Positions 42,805 through 53,606 of a DNA stretch of 64,000 nt are shown here, piece after piece. A model generated the notes under the pieces. It had not been told where the DNA came from, did no database searches, and worked only from the letters and a program-made list of their open reading frames with translations. The stretch comes from Phymatolithon calcareum (taxonomy: Eukaryota > Rhodophyta > Florideophyceae > Hapalidiales), in contig OZ345355.1 of NCBI GenBank assembly GCA_977006965.1, forward strand, positions 310,001 through 374,000, given 5' to 3'. Both the position numbers and the translations under genes were made by a program. The stretch's first letter is position 1. Each line of letters starts with the position of its first letter.

Positions 42805-43085
42805 TATATGCTGATTTATTTTAAAATCTCCTAAAGTCCCAATTTGAGTAACAGGGCAGCTTCTCGCTCATTTCCATACTCATCTCTCTACTATCGTTCT
42901 AACATCTCCTTAATCCGAATATATCTCCCTGTGAGGGCCCGAGTAATTCTTTTGCATTCATATTCCGTTTCTTTGTCCATGTTCATAGACCGTAGTATAC
43001 GTTTCAACGCGATAAGCTCCACCACAGCACCGGTCCCAAAGTACTTCGCCAGAATGGATTTTCTCCACAAAGGAACTCCGTTGCC
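42805..43085 (-). mobile_element. LINE family E, reversed, inserted in the TTAA element's left end
   Basis: Minus-sense tail: the plus strand reads TGATTTATTTTAAAATCTCC. The coding remains match the E-family C-terminus. Flanks GCCTAAGA and GCCTTAGA form a near-perfect 8-bp duplication. The uninterrupted sequence exists in the right-hand TIR at 48901-48925, which serves as an empty site. Confidence 0.7.
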
Positions 43086-43302
43086 TTAGAGTGGGCCCGT
43101 GATTTGCACGTCCGAAAAAGTCATCTATGCTAAATCGAATTCCGAATTAAATGATTTTTATATCAATCGAAAGGGAACATTTTTTAGACATAGATCCAGA
43201 AAAGCAGGACCTGCTCTGTTTTCCTTTTCGCTCCACAAGCCTCCAAAAAGAGTCGTACATCACTTTTTCATGGTGCTACGGAAAAATGGCATATAACTTA
43301 AC

Positions 43303-43615
43303 TGTAACGGACGCGTTGTCTGCGCGTCGTTAAGTGCGTGCGTGAAGGCACACACTAGAGGGCACCCCGCGCAGTGAAGTCGTCTGTGCGGTTTCGTTTA
43401 TTTGGAAACGTGTGCCCGTGGAGACGGTGAGTGTCTCCACTATTGTATTGGGTTGTGTTGTGTGTTGGGTGTTCCCTCTCTGCTAGCCATGCTTCGTGAA
43501 CTAGGCGAGCTATTTCTACTAAAATCTCCCGCAGGTACTCCACGATGATTGGCTAACGTGTAGTAAAAAGATCTCTCTGAGGCGTGCATCATAATGCCCA
43601 CTCAAAAGCATTACA
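43303..43615 (-). repeat. 3' LTR
   Basis: Plus-strand text TGTAACGGACGCG to GCATTACA, so the LTR begins TG and ends CA on both readings. It matches 48146-48446 and the split solo LTR at 49073-54999. Confidence 0.85.
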
Positions 43616-43627
43616 CCCCCCTGCCTT
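43616..43627 (-). promoter_or_regulatory. Polypurine tract
   Basis: Minus-strand AAGGCAGGGGGG directly before the 3' LTR, the expected primer for plus-strand DNA synthesis. Confidence 0.7.
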
Positions 43628-44125
43628 GAGGGAACGACAGGATGGTTGTCATTTCCAACAGCGCGTCCGCGCGCGAAGAAGACGTGCAAGCGGAATGGTC
43701 AAGGTGGAGGGCTCAGAATGCGGTATGATACAGGGATTAGGACAGGTGTCCGTCGGGTCGAATTATTTGTGTATGAAAAAAATCTGATAATTGTCGCCAT
43801 GTGGCAAAAGTGTTCAAAAAATAATTGGAAAACTTAGCGCTGGCAGGAAAAACACGTGGCATTTGCGGGAGATCACACGGGATGTCTATATCAGAGGCCC
43901 CCAAGTGATCGCCCGGTCGAGAAGGAGACAGCGCACCCCAACCCACCCCTGAACCCGAAAACATCCCATTGCGCGGTCTGTGCGTTCTTGTCTTGCTCCC
44001 CTGCATCGACCGTCATCGCGGAAGTGGAACCCCGTTGAGCGCGTCTTCGGCAAATCGCGACACGTTGATTAGGTTCTTCCGCAGATAGCCGAAGCGCAAT
44101 CACGGGTGGTAAAACAAACTCCGAG

Positions 44126-45423
44126 ATGACTAGGGTCAAAAACGTCAACCGCCTGAGAGGGAACAAGACGAAGCAGACCGCGAAGAAGAGCACGGGCGGC
44201 GCGATGCCACTGAAAGCGGTGGCCATGAAAGCCGCGCGCCGCACCGTAAACAAGTCTACGGAAGAGTGGGTCATCACCAAGAAGGAAGCCGGGCGTCGTT
44301 TCGAGCATGTCGTATTCCGAGGCCGAAACGCACGTTATCCGGGGTGGCGGGTGCTTCGATTGCGACCTGGCACAGATCAACCGTATTCGCAAGAGATGTT
44401 GTCGAACGATGACGACATTCGGAGGAGCTTTGGGCAAGTCGTGCTCTATTGGTCCAAAGATCGACCGGGAGTCAAGTTGACACGGAAAATCGCGTATCGG
44501 TGTGGTTTATCTGAGGCGATTGTATTCGAAGTCGAGTTCAACAACCTCAGGGAGAGCGACAACGTCACCGAGGCTGGAAAGATATTCTACAATCCCTTGC
44601 ATCTAATTAAGGGTCTCGCTCTGCCGCAGAACATGCGCTACGAGGATTTGGAAGCGGGATGCTATTACGGACGTCAGCCAACTGGCACCTCATCCTGTAC
44701 TACACTTCCAAGATTCAAGTGGTGAAAAAAGGCGAGGTGCTTTCGTTAAGAAAGAACGAAAGTTGGATGAACGTTTCGCGGAAAGCACCGCTGCACAAGC
44801 GTCTGGATGTGTTTGACATGTTCTGTACTGATAATCCGGGGAAGATACTCGTCGTCGAGAGTGCAGGGTGGAGGCCGAAGTCGCGGTCCGCAAACAGGTA
44901 CTACCGTCCGAACGAGCGCATTTTGTCTGTCAACAATGGCTTCGAATGTATGTTGAGTGCTGTGGTGAATGCGATATTTACGGCCGGAAATGAGGAAATG
45001 GCGCGAGATGTGGGGCGCCTGGCGGAAATGCGGACAGTGCGCTGTTTGCGAGATTTGGCGTAGTAGGTTGAGTATGAAGTCCGCACGTATCGACTAACGG
45101 AATATGAGTATGCGAGATGCGGTGCGGCGGTGAGTCTGGATTGGTTGGTGAACAACTGTCGTGGTATTGCCGTTGAGCATCTTGTCGGTACGAATTCCGT
45201 CACGCATCTCGTCTGCGTGGATGGTGACAAAAAGCTGTTGTACGACAGTATGGAAGAACACCCGATGCGTTTGTGCGCTGCGGCGGTTAAGTGTTGCGTC
45301 GGAGACGGCAACGTCATCGAGAAGATATTCGTTCGTCCTTTGGAGCGCATCAGTACCAACAATCGTGTGGGAAAGAAGCGGAAGCTGAACAGCGCCCAGA
45401 AAAGCGCCAGAAGAAACGTGTAG
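44126..45423 (+). pseudogene. Antisense extra ORF of the gypsy element, possible papain-fold protein
   Basis: On the strand opposite to gag-pol, between integrase and the 3' LTR. Frame 44126-44725 is basic at its N-terminus (about 50 residues rich in Lys/Arg). After a frameshift near 44675 it continues as 44659-45063, then past two consecutive TAG codons (45061-45066) to 45423. The last part has GFECMLSAVVNAIF, with a candidate nucleophile Cys, and SVTHLVCVDGDKKLLYDS, with His and Asp in the spacing of papain-like or Ulp1-like cysteine peptidases. It ends in a lysine-rich tail. This is resemblance by pattern only. Antisense extra ORFs in this position are known in plant gypsy elements such as Grande. 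Currently broken. Confidence 0.5.
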
Positions 45424-45589
45424 CGAAATGATTGAGAATAGAAATGTGTGAGCGGCTCGAGCAATAGGTTTGTGGTCGATGTAGATATGTGTTGAGCCCA
45501 TGAATGTTGGAATTGTGATCGATGAGAAATAAAACAGCTAGCTACTGTCGGGTAATGTGGAAAGAACTGTTTTCTGGTCGGTTAAAATG

Positions 45590-45940
45590 ACTTTCATGTC
45601 GAAGAATTGTCGACAGCGAAAGTCCACAGCCTGTCGAAGCAAGGTCGACAGCGAAATGTGTGGCTACAGTGAAGCGCATAATTCAGCCATGTCGAAGAAA
45701 TGTCGACATAGAAGTTCCGCAGCCTGTCGAACAAAGCACGACAGCGAAACATGTGGTGCCGTGTAAAAATCGCAGGAAGTCATGTCGAAGAAATGTCGAC
45801 AGCAAAAGTTCGAACCCTGTCAAAGAAATAACGACAGCAAATGTTCGGTGACCTCCTGCACACAAGGAGCCATGTCGAAGAAATGTCGACAGCGAAATTC
45901 AGACCTGCCGAAGAACGGACGACAGCGAAAATCTCGGTGG
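45590..45940. repeat. Minisatellite with TGTCGA-rich palindromic units
   Basis: About four units of 90-105 bases. Each contains CATGTCGAAGAAATGTCGACAG and a second, looser CTGTCGAA..CGACAGCGAAA block. TGTCGACA-type half sites give local palindromes. It lies between integrase and the antisense ORF of the gypsy element. Short frames through it are repeat artefacts. Confidence 0.7.
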
Positions 45941-46019
45941 CATCCTGTGTGAGCGCGATGTTGATAGACAGACAGTGTGAGGGCAAGAAGAGAAAAAAGC
46001 GAGTGCTTTATAACATGCA

Positions 46020-47350
46020 TTATGATCTGAGCTTCACGGGAATTTTGAGAGAGCGCAGACTTCTGTGAGAGGAAGAAACTGGCGGAGGAGGTGGAGAAGA
46101 CACGGGTGTGGTAGTTGAAGACAATACTGCCTTGGACGGGCGACGAAGGCTGCGAGAAGACGGCGCAACCGGCGTAGAAACGGCTTCGGGAGGTATGCCG
46201 TTTTGTTTCCATGGGCGACCGCGGCGGCGATGAGTCGGTGAAGCAAGCGAAGAATCGTCCTGAAGAGTAATGGATTTGTGTTTCCGAGGACGACCACGGC
46301 GACGAGGGGTCTTTGCATAAGGATGCGGAGCCAGTTGCAGAGCAGACACTGGCGAAGAATGAGGTTCAGAAGCGTCTTCAAAATCAACAGCAGGTTGGAA
46401 GTTCAACGTCCCTGGGAACGGGAAAACATAGCGGGCGTGGACGTTTTCAGTTCTTGAAACGCCGTCAGGAGTAGTAGACAGAGTGCAATTGTTGGAAGAG
46501 GAATCGAAACTGAGAAAATTCCATAGGCCAGAGTTGAAACTCTGAATGCCTTGAGATTGTACTTTGTTCGGAGGAATACGAACATAGACGAGTGATCGAA
46601 TGGGAACATTGAACCGCTTGCGAGAGCGGTTCAACGTGGCCTCCGTTTTGGAATGGTACTTGGACAGATGCAGAGCAGCATCATCCCAAGCAGATTTGAT
46701 ATTGTGCCTCAGAGTGGAGATATATTCGGCAAGAGACGGTTCCTGCTGTGTAGACGGGAGGATAGCGTTCAAGGCCGGAGGAGCTGGTTCCCAGCCGTAC
46801 ATCAAGAAAAACGGCGTATGCCCAGTAGAGATATGGACTGTGTGATGATATGCCTGATCGACAGGGCGGAGAAACTGCGACCAGAGGTGTTCGCTACCTG
46901 TGAGATTATTTGTGAAAACATTTTGAATAGTCCTGTCTGTCCGCTCCACAAACCTTTGAGTCTGAGAATGATGAGTCGGACCAGGAATAAAAGTCAACCC
47001 ATAGTCGGACATAAGCTGACGAAACTGCGGCGTCTACAATTCGGGCGCTCTGTCGGCGAAAACGTGGCGGCAAGCGTAGCTTTCAGAAAACCAGTGATCC
47101 TTAAACGCACGTATAATCGTATTGCTTGTTCTGTCGCGTAATGGAACCGCAACAAGCCATTTGGTAAAATGGTTTACCATGACGAGAATCCAGCGATATT
47201 CTTCCGGGGTGGTAGTGCGAGGGCCGATGATATCCAACGACATGCGATGTGTTGGGGAGGTGGCCGGAGTGGAACTCAAAAGAATCGCGAGGCGAGTGAA
47301 GCCAGGACTTAGGCCAACGGGTATCGCGCAGTATTCACGTATGTGAGAGC
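46020..47350 (-). pseudogene. Gypsy integrase with C-terminal AT-hooks
   Basis: Minus strand: SLDIIGPRTTTPEEYRWILV supplies the first catalytic Asp, and HVFADRAPEL the second (DRA instead of the usual DRG). A TAG at 47034-47036 follows. In the same frame, LTFIPGPTHHSQTQRFVERT has the catalytic Glu. Residues near the C-terminus repeat RRRGRPRKHK and RRRGRPWKQ, AT-hook motifs that bind A+T-rich DNA and may guide integration. One internal stop and the loss of upstream pol make it a pseudogene. Confidence 0.8.
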
Positions 47351-48131
47351 GAAGACCTGTGCTCGGCGTATCGAGGAAGCGGATGGAAACCGTGATGTGC
47401 AGAGTTCGCGTCCCACATATCCTTGGCGATATCATCGTCCTCGATAGAACAATCGGAAATGTGATGAGAACGGCTCCCGCAGCGCAAGCAGTGCGTAGAG
47501 CGTGTGGTTGTCGCGCGTCTCTGTTTCTTCGACGACTTCTCCGGGACCTCGCCAGGGTTTCGGTCGGCATACATACTTTTCTGTGTGTCCGCAACGGATG
47601 AAATCTTTGCGAACGACTGAATGAGGGTCAGATTGTCGCTGTCCTGGGGGCCGTTTCGTCGGAAGTTCTGCAGATACAGAACGCGGAAGAGCGGAGCGGA
47701 GATACGTAATGGGGTCGTACAAATTGTAAGCTCGTGCGGTAGAGCGAGATGAGCGAGCCTCATTGTTTTGCCTGGTAGTGCCGAATGAGGGCAGATCCAT
47801 GAGCGGAGGACGAATATGCCGGTAAAGAGCTCATCTTGCGTTTTTATGAGCGTATGGATTCAATAAGAGCGGTCAGAGTCCAGTTTAACTCACCCCAGTA
47901 CAAGATTAGGCGGTCTAAATGCTGGATCAAATCCGGCTCCGACGGAGGTAAGGAGTTAAGACATCGAGCAATGATTGCGTCCTCGACAGCACCAGAAACG
48001 TGTTTGCCAGCCGGAGTGGTATTAACGTACACCGCCTCGTGAAGAGCGTCGGATGAAATGCGAACGTCTCGGCGGCGAAGTAAGTCTTCCTCCTTTGCCA
48101 AATGGGCGGACAAATGCTCATGGACGTCCAT
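47351..48131 (-). pseudogene. Gag remnant with zinc knuckle
   Basis: Minus frame 48131-47844 starts almost at the LTR edge (LSAHLAKEEDLLRRRDVRIS). A shifted frame (47763-47335) has the CCHC knuckle CLRCGSRSHHISDC. The sequence runs from the knuckle directly into integrase, so protease, reverse transcriptase and RNase H have been deleted around 47.35-47.4 kb. Confidence 0.7.
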
Positions 48132-48145
48132 AGTCTGAGGTTTGA

Positions 48146-48446
48146 GCGTTGTCTGTGCGTCGTTAAGTGCGTGCGTGAAGGCACACTAGAGGGCACCCCG
48201 CACAGTGAAGTCGTCTGTGCGGGTTCGTTTATTTGGAAACGCGTGCCCGTGGAGACGGTGAGTGTCTCCACTATTGTATTGGGTTGTGTTGTGTGCTGGG
48301 TGTTCCCTCTCTGCTAGCCATGCTTCGTGAACTAGGCGAGCTATTTCTACTAAAATCTCCCGCAGGTACTCCACGATGATTGGCTAACGTGTAGTAAAAA
48401 GATCTCTCTGAGGTGTGCATCATAATGTCCACTTAAAGGCATTACA
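48146..48446 (-). repeat. 5' LTR, inner end lost
   Basis: Matches 43303-43615 from GCGTTGTCTG to GCATTACA, but the inner TGTAACGGAC end is replaced by unrelated sequence and the first gag codons follow within about 15 bases. A deletion has removed the LTR end, the primer-binding site and the leader. Confidence 0.8.
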
Positions 48447-49276
48447 AAGCATTCCTTTTGCCAAGAATATTGCTCGAAAATCATGTATCATACGCAACGA
48501 GTACGAGATTAAAAAAGGGATATTGGAGGGTTCCCTCTTTGATAGTGGAAGGTGCCCACCTCTTTATGCACAATTCCCAATCACAAACAACACGTGCTAA
48601 CAGCAAAATATGCGTATGCATTGCGCTCTGAGAAAGGCACACAGCATTCGATACTACACAGTTCCGTAAATATGTATCATAACGGCATTTTATGCGTTTT
48701 TGACACCCTGAAGATATTTGTCTTTCCCGCGAAAGGCAGGGTTTCATCGCTCTCCTCAGCTCCAAGGATTGTCTCAGGCCGAAAAATAACGCCTTAGTGT
48801 TACCAAGCTCGACTTCCGCTTTCCAAAGAACCAAAAAAATGTGATCGGTCAATGTTTTACAAAATCCGTGCCTTTCGGAACCCTTTGAAAGATTCTTTTT
48901 CGGGCCCACTCTTAGGCGACGGGTGTGTTAAAAAGGAATAAAACGTAACGGAGAACTTTTTCAATTTTATTTTCCGAATGTCTTTTTTTGCACAATCGCG
49001 GAAACCGATCCGTAACGACTTTGTAGTACAGAGTATTCACTGTTTGATGCTTACGGGCGCTATTTATTGTACTGTAACGAACGCGTTGGTTGTGCGTCGT
49101 TAAGTTCGGGTCGCGAAGGGCACTAGAGGGAACCCCGCACGTTGTAGTCGTCTGTGCAGGTTCATTTATTAAGATTCGTGTGCCTTGGAGACGGTGAGTG
49201 TCTCCACTATTGTTTTGTCTTCTGTGCTTGGTGTGTTCTCTCTCTGCGCACTATCCTTTGTCAACTAGGAGAGCTA

Positions 49277-51550
49277 TCCCCCTATAGTAAAGCAAATGTT
49301 TGTTTGTTTGTCTTTCTGGCTCTCTTTATATTTCTCACCGTTAGCTCCTACTTAAATCTCAGTGGATAGAGGACTGTTCCCGTTTCTGAGTAGGGGCATA
49401 TAACAGGATAAATCACATTTCTTGGGTGTTTCGAAATTTAACGATTATCATTCTGCGGGCCATAGCCTCGCGCAGAGCACCCGTATGTAAAGAATCGTAC
49501 TTGGCCCATGTGCGCGGCGAATAGAATTTTTGTAGAAAACATTTTTTTTGAACAACAATGATTTTTTCACGTAAAACATTTTCGGCCAATCACATTCACG
49601 AGCGGTGCTGGCGAGTGCGAGTGTGGTAAAATGGGGCGTGACAAAGAGAGCAGTAAGGGGAAAAGGGGTAAAAAGAGTGTGAGAATGAAGTCGAAAGAGG
49701 GAGGAACGGCACAAGGGGGAGAAAGGCGTAAAAGGGGAGTGACATAAAGGTGAAATAAGTGGGGTTAACGTTTGCGAGAGAAGTTCCAAGAAGGGCACAA
49801 GGGGATAATAGAGAGTGACACAAGGGCGCAAGGAGTAGAAGGATAGTGACAGAACGGGCGTACTAAGGGAAAAAGGAGCGACGAAAGGCTGCGTAAGTAG
49901 TAAATGAAGACAAATAGAGTAAAAGAGCAATGAAAAGAAGGGCACGAGGAGAACAAGAGGGGTTAAGACAAGGTCAAAAGGGATAGAAAAGGAATGACAC
50001 AAAGAGCACAAGGGGTAGAAGCCATGTTCCAAGAAGAACAAAGGGGAAAAAGGGGGCGAGCAAGGAGGTCACGAGAGATACAATGTGAGTGACACAAGGG
50101 GAGGAAAGGTTAAAACAGAAGTGAAATGAAGGTCGAACAGATGGCAATGGAATGGCCCAAGTGAAGAAAGGAATAAGCGCAGAGTGACAAAATGAGTGAA
50201 TAAGAAAAAGTGTAGTGCAACAGGGGCGGACAGGGGAGCAACGAGAGCGGCGGTGCATAGCATGCGAGTAATGAGAAGTGTGGTGGATAAGCAGGCCAAG
50301 GAGCGAACTTTAGGGATAATCGAGCGCAGCACATTGACACATGAAGTGGACCAAAAACATGAGAATGGCACGCAGGGTACGGCAGGACACAAGAATTGCA
50401 AGATTGGCGAACAAGGGTTAGCGGAAGATAAGAATTCAGAACACGGGGATAGAGGGGCGACAGAGAAGGACGTTAAATTGGAAGACTGGTTTTTTTGGAT
50501 AAAGGATTGGAACATGCTTCTTTTTTGGCTCGAGGGGCATAAGGAGTGACAAGAAGGGCACAAGAGGTCAAAGAGTGAGTGGCATGGAGAGTTGAAAGGG
50601 TAGGGCGAAGTGACAAATGGGACGGAGAGATGGTGTCAAAAGAGGCGCACCAGTGGCAACGGCGAGACAAAAAAGAAAAAAGCTGACTGAAACAAAGAGC
50701 GTCAAGTGAAGCACGGGGTGAGAACGACACAAGGGGGAGGGAGTCGTAAAATTGGAGTGACACAGAAGACGCACCAGGCGTAAGGGAGTGACACAGGGCT
50801 GTAAGGAATGGGCTCGAGGGATATAGTGGAGGTTCAAGAATAGTACAATAGGAAAATGGAGATGGACAAAACGGGGCAAAGGGTAGAAGGGGAGAGGTAC
50901 AAGGGGCGTACCAACGGAAAGAGAGCGGGACAAAGTTCCGCAAGGAGTAGATTGGGAGAAACGCAAAGAGGTAAAGAGGAGTGACGACAAGGGGACAAGG
51001 GGTAGAAGCGATGTGCCAAGAAGGGCAAAGGAGGAAAAAGGGACGAGCAGGAGCGATGAAATGGAAGTGGTGCAAAACGCGGAAGGGGTAAAGCGAGACC
51101 GACACGAGGGGCGTATCGACGGTAGCAGAGTGATGAAATTTTCGAAAGTAGTAAGCGGAGAGTGGCACAAAGGGTGAATAGGAAAAATACAGAGTGACAC
51201 AGGGCGGATGGAGGAGGAACGAGAGAGCCGATACACAGCACGCGAGTAACTACAAGTTTGGCGGATCAGTAGGCGAAGAGTGAAATTTGGGGGCTGACGG
51301 AGTGCAGACCAGTGACGCATGGAGCGGAGGAAGGACACGAGCTGGAACGCTGGGCAAATCAGGACACGGGATTCACACGAGGAGCGGACAAGGGTTAGCG
51401 GAGGGTAAATATGCAAAACACGGAGACAGGATGGCGACGGAGAAGGACACTAAATTGGAGGAATAGATCTTTTGATTAAGTTCTCCATACTTTACACTCT
51501 TCATTTTCTATCTTTTGAATAGGCGCAAAGCGCCGCCACAGAGCCACTTG
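49277..51550 (+). mobile_element. Helitron A (non-autonomous)
   Basis: Begins TCCCCCTATAGTAAAGC immediately after an A of the host LTR. It ends with a subterminal hairpin GGCGC-AAA-GCGCC (51522-51534), 16 bases before the terminal GAGCCACTTG. The 5'-TC start, A/T target and 3' hairpin are Helitron hallmarks. The final CTTG departs from the usual CTRR. The interior is purine-rich duplicated DNA without genes. Confidence 0.75.
49560..51480 (+). repeat. Purine-rich tandem duplication, unit about 980 bp
   Basis: The plus strand is mostly A and G for about 1.9 kb, with recurrent short motifs such as AGTGACACAAGGG. Landmarks repeat at an offset near 980: CAAGGGTTAGCGGA at 50411 and 51388, and GAGAAGGACRYTAAATTGGA at 50464 and 51440. 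The units are well diverged. Long pyrimidine-derived frames on the minus strand are a by-product. Confidence 0.75.
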
Positions 51551-51634
51551 TCCCATACAACTAAAATCGCTGTCTGTGTGTGTGTGTGTGTTTGTGCCTT
51601 TTTAGATTCTCATTGGTTACATTTTTACAAGACA

Positions 51635-51840
51635 AGGTTCAACAGGATGGATTTGTACTGAGGTGAGGGATCACTCGGAAATCCCGAGTGTTTTTCTTTT
51701 TGTCGGGAATCTATTGGCTGGATGCAGGAACAAAATAGGGTTCAACAGGATGGACATGCAATGAGGTGAAGGATCAATCGGAATCCCCAGTGTTCTTCTT
51801 TTAGTGGGAAATGTATTGGCTGTATGCAGTAAGATTTATA
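51635..51840 (+). repeat. Two-copy tandem repeat, about 108 bp
   Basis: AACAGGATGGATTTGTACTGAGGTGAGGGATCACTCGGA-type text to TATTGGCTGGATGCAG occurs at 51638-51729 and again, diverged, at 51747-51831. Lies in the non-coding 5' part of Helitron B. Confidence 0.7.
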
Positions 51841-52940
51841 TTCTGCCATGTCACTGTGTTTGTCTGTTACATAGAATTACTATATAAGTCCGTTTCAACT
51901 TGTGTGCGTGCCCGTTACAAGTTTCGAGCTTGGGTGCTGTATATAAGGGAGTGAAACATTTCTGCCGCGCGAGAAATATATTGGTAGACTTTTTTGAAGG
52001 TTGAAAATTCGACTCTTTGGGACAACCGGTCCTCGGATCTGACCGTTCGAGGACTGTGGACCGTAATTGATTTTTTAATTAATTTTCATTTTCATTTAAT
52101 TAGCTCTTTAATTACCATATTAATAATTAAGGTTCAGTGGACCACAGGGGTGCAGAGATTGACACTGCTACACCCCCCATTCTGTTGTCGTATCTGGCTG
52201 ACTTAAGTTTCCGTAATGATCCGCGAGCGGACATGTGGGTATCTGTCGGAGCCCGATTCGCTGTCCGGCCTCTGCGAGAGTGCGCTTAAGTGCTCTGTCT
52301 CGTGTGGAGTGACCTTGCCTAAAGGAGGACCTTGCAGGTTCTAATTTGGACGCTCTGTTTGGCGAGTGCATGTCAGCAAAGAATAGCAGGCCGCAGTCAC
52401 CGCCGATTGGTTAGCACGGGAGGTAACAGTAGCTAACGGTTGGAAGACGCGCGAGAGAAGCAGACAGTGGAACCTCGGAGGTATTAAGCGTGGTAAAAAT
52501 CAGTTTTTGGGGACGGATATGAGAGAAAACGCACTGCATATTGTAGGTGCCTCATGACCTCTACCTTTTGAAATCCACGGGAACGCCTCGCATATCCCAG
52601 AGGTTGAAAAAACAGGCCAGACCCGCCTGTTAAGATATCCTGCGCTTGCACGTCGCAAAGCTCGAACGGTGTTTAAGTACCCGGTGAACGACAAAGCGAG
52701 GGGAAAGGGGTTTTTACTGAAGAAGATCAGCTGCGGCGATTCGGTTGATTGATATTTGGGGAGAAGTCTGGCAGATACAGAATTTTATAATTCTGTTGGT
52801 CGCCTAGGGGACCGTCAACGAAAGCCATGGACATGCGTGTAGCGAAGCAGATATCTTATAGAGTGAAGTCTCTAGGACACTCGGCTATCGGTCGGCGCCA
52901 GAAGGGATACCGAACAGATATCTGAAGAAGAAGAACAAGG

Positions 52941-53340
52941 ATGTCAAGAGCTCAGGACGACAGCTTGAGAGAAGCTCGGACTGCTCAGCAGCGCTCTCAG
53001 AACGAGGAGCGAAGGAGAAGAAATCGAGAACGCGCAAGAACTCGAAGAGCGGCGGAGACAGCAGAACAGAGAACGTTACGCCTTTCTGCAGTTGTCAAGG
53101 CGATGGGAGTGTCACGTGCTCGAAAGAATCCTGAACAAGCTCGAGCTCAGCAGGAATTTAATAGGGAGAGTTCACTGTGGTCCAGGGGACGATACCTTCC
53201 CAGTACCCGGGTTGAAGAGAACGCAGTTTCCTATCCGGGTCTGCTTTGGAATGACTACCAATAAGGCACAGTGCCAGTCATTTGGCGGAAAGCATGGACT
53301 TGACTTATCTGATAACTGTTTTGCGAACGATCAGCTGTAG
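52941..53340 (+). pseudogene. Helitron Rep/helicase remnant, internally deleted
   Basis: Frame 52941-53264 starts with an arginine/glutamate-rich segment (RRRRNRERARTRRAAETAEQ), typical of the N-terminus of Helitron proteins. From about 53150 a second frame (53092-53340) carries the end of the PIF1-like helicase: KRTQFPIRVCFGMTTNKAQC, SFGGKHGLDLSDNCFANDQL-stop. That is the motif region usually reading FAMTINKAQGQS. Here TINK is TTNK and the glutamine-glycine step is QC. The Rep nuclease and most of the helicase are missing, so this is a deletion derivative. Confidence 0.8.
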
Positions 53341-53606
53341 GGCGGTAAGTCTCGAGTAACCGATCCAAGAATATTGACGGTGTGCACGACAAGGACAGAC
53401 AACCTGACTCGAAATGTAGTTTACCGAGAGGCCCTTTCTTAGAAATGTTAGTTATTAATAAATGCTATATTCTTGAATCGGTTTCTTTGACAAGAAGTGT
53501 GTAGAATTTAGTAAATATTTAGACTATTATAAAATGCATATAAATACGTAGCTTTATTTAATGGAAACATGGACTTAATATCTCAGCACTATGCATAAAA
53601 CTCTTA

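Larger units (their letters stand above)
43303..48446 (-). mobile_element. Gypsy LTR retrotransposon, internally deleted, minus strand
   Basis: Bounded by LTRs at 43303-43615 and 48146-48446, which differ at roughly ten sites. In the minus sense: 5' LTR, gag remnant with zinc knuckle, integrase with AT-hooks, a minisatellite, an antisense ORF, a polypurine tract (AAGGCAGGGGGG), then the 3' LTR. Protease, reverse transcriptase and RNase H are absent. The 5' LTR lacks about 16 bases of its inner end, and the primer-binding site is gone. No target duplication was found. Confidence 0.85.
42783..48931. mobile_element. PiggyBac-like TTAA element carrying two nested retroelements
   Basis: TTAA at 42783-42786 and at 48928-48931 bounds inverted ends that are perfect over CACACCCGTCGCCTAAGA and, after removing the nested LINE, GTGGGCCCG: 27 bp in all. 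The true interior is only 43086-43302 plus 48447-48900, about 0.7 kb, with no transposase recognised, so it is non-autonomous. The LINE E fragment (42805-43085) and the gypsy element (43303-48446) are later insertions. Superfamily assignment rests on the TTAA site alone. Confidence 0.6.

Noticed and set aside
45557-45766. 69-codon frame with repeated CRSK-type units
   Set aside because: It follows the minisatellite units and has no independent support.
45590-45940. CRISPR-like array of regular repeats
   Set aside because: Units diverge, there are no unique spacers of constant length, and the setting is a eukaryotic retrotransposon.
49448-51416. Long minus-strand frames rich in Leu, Pro, Ser and Cys
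   Set aside because: They arise because the minus strand is pyrimidine-rich with few stops. No signal, domain or start context supports coding.
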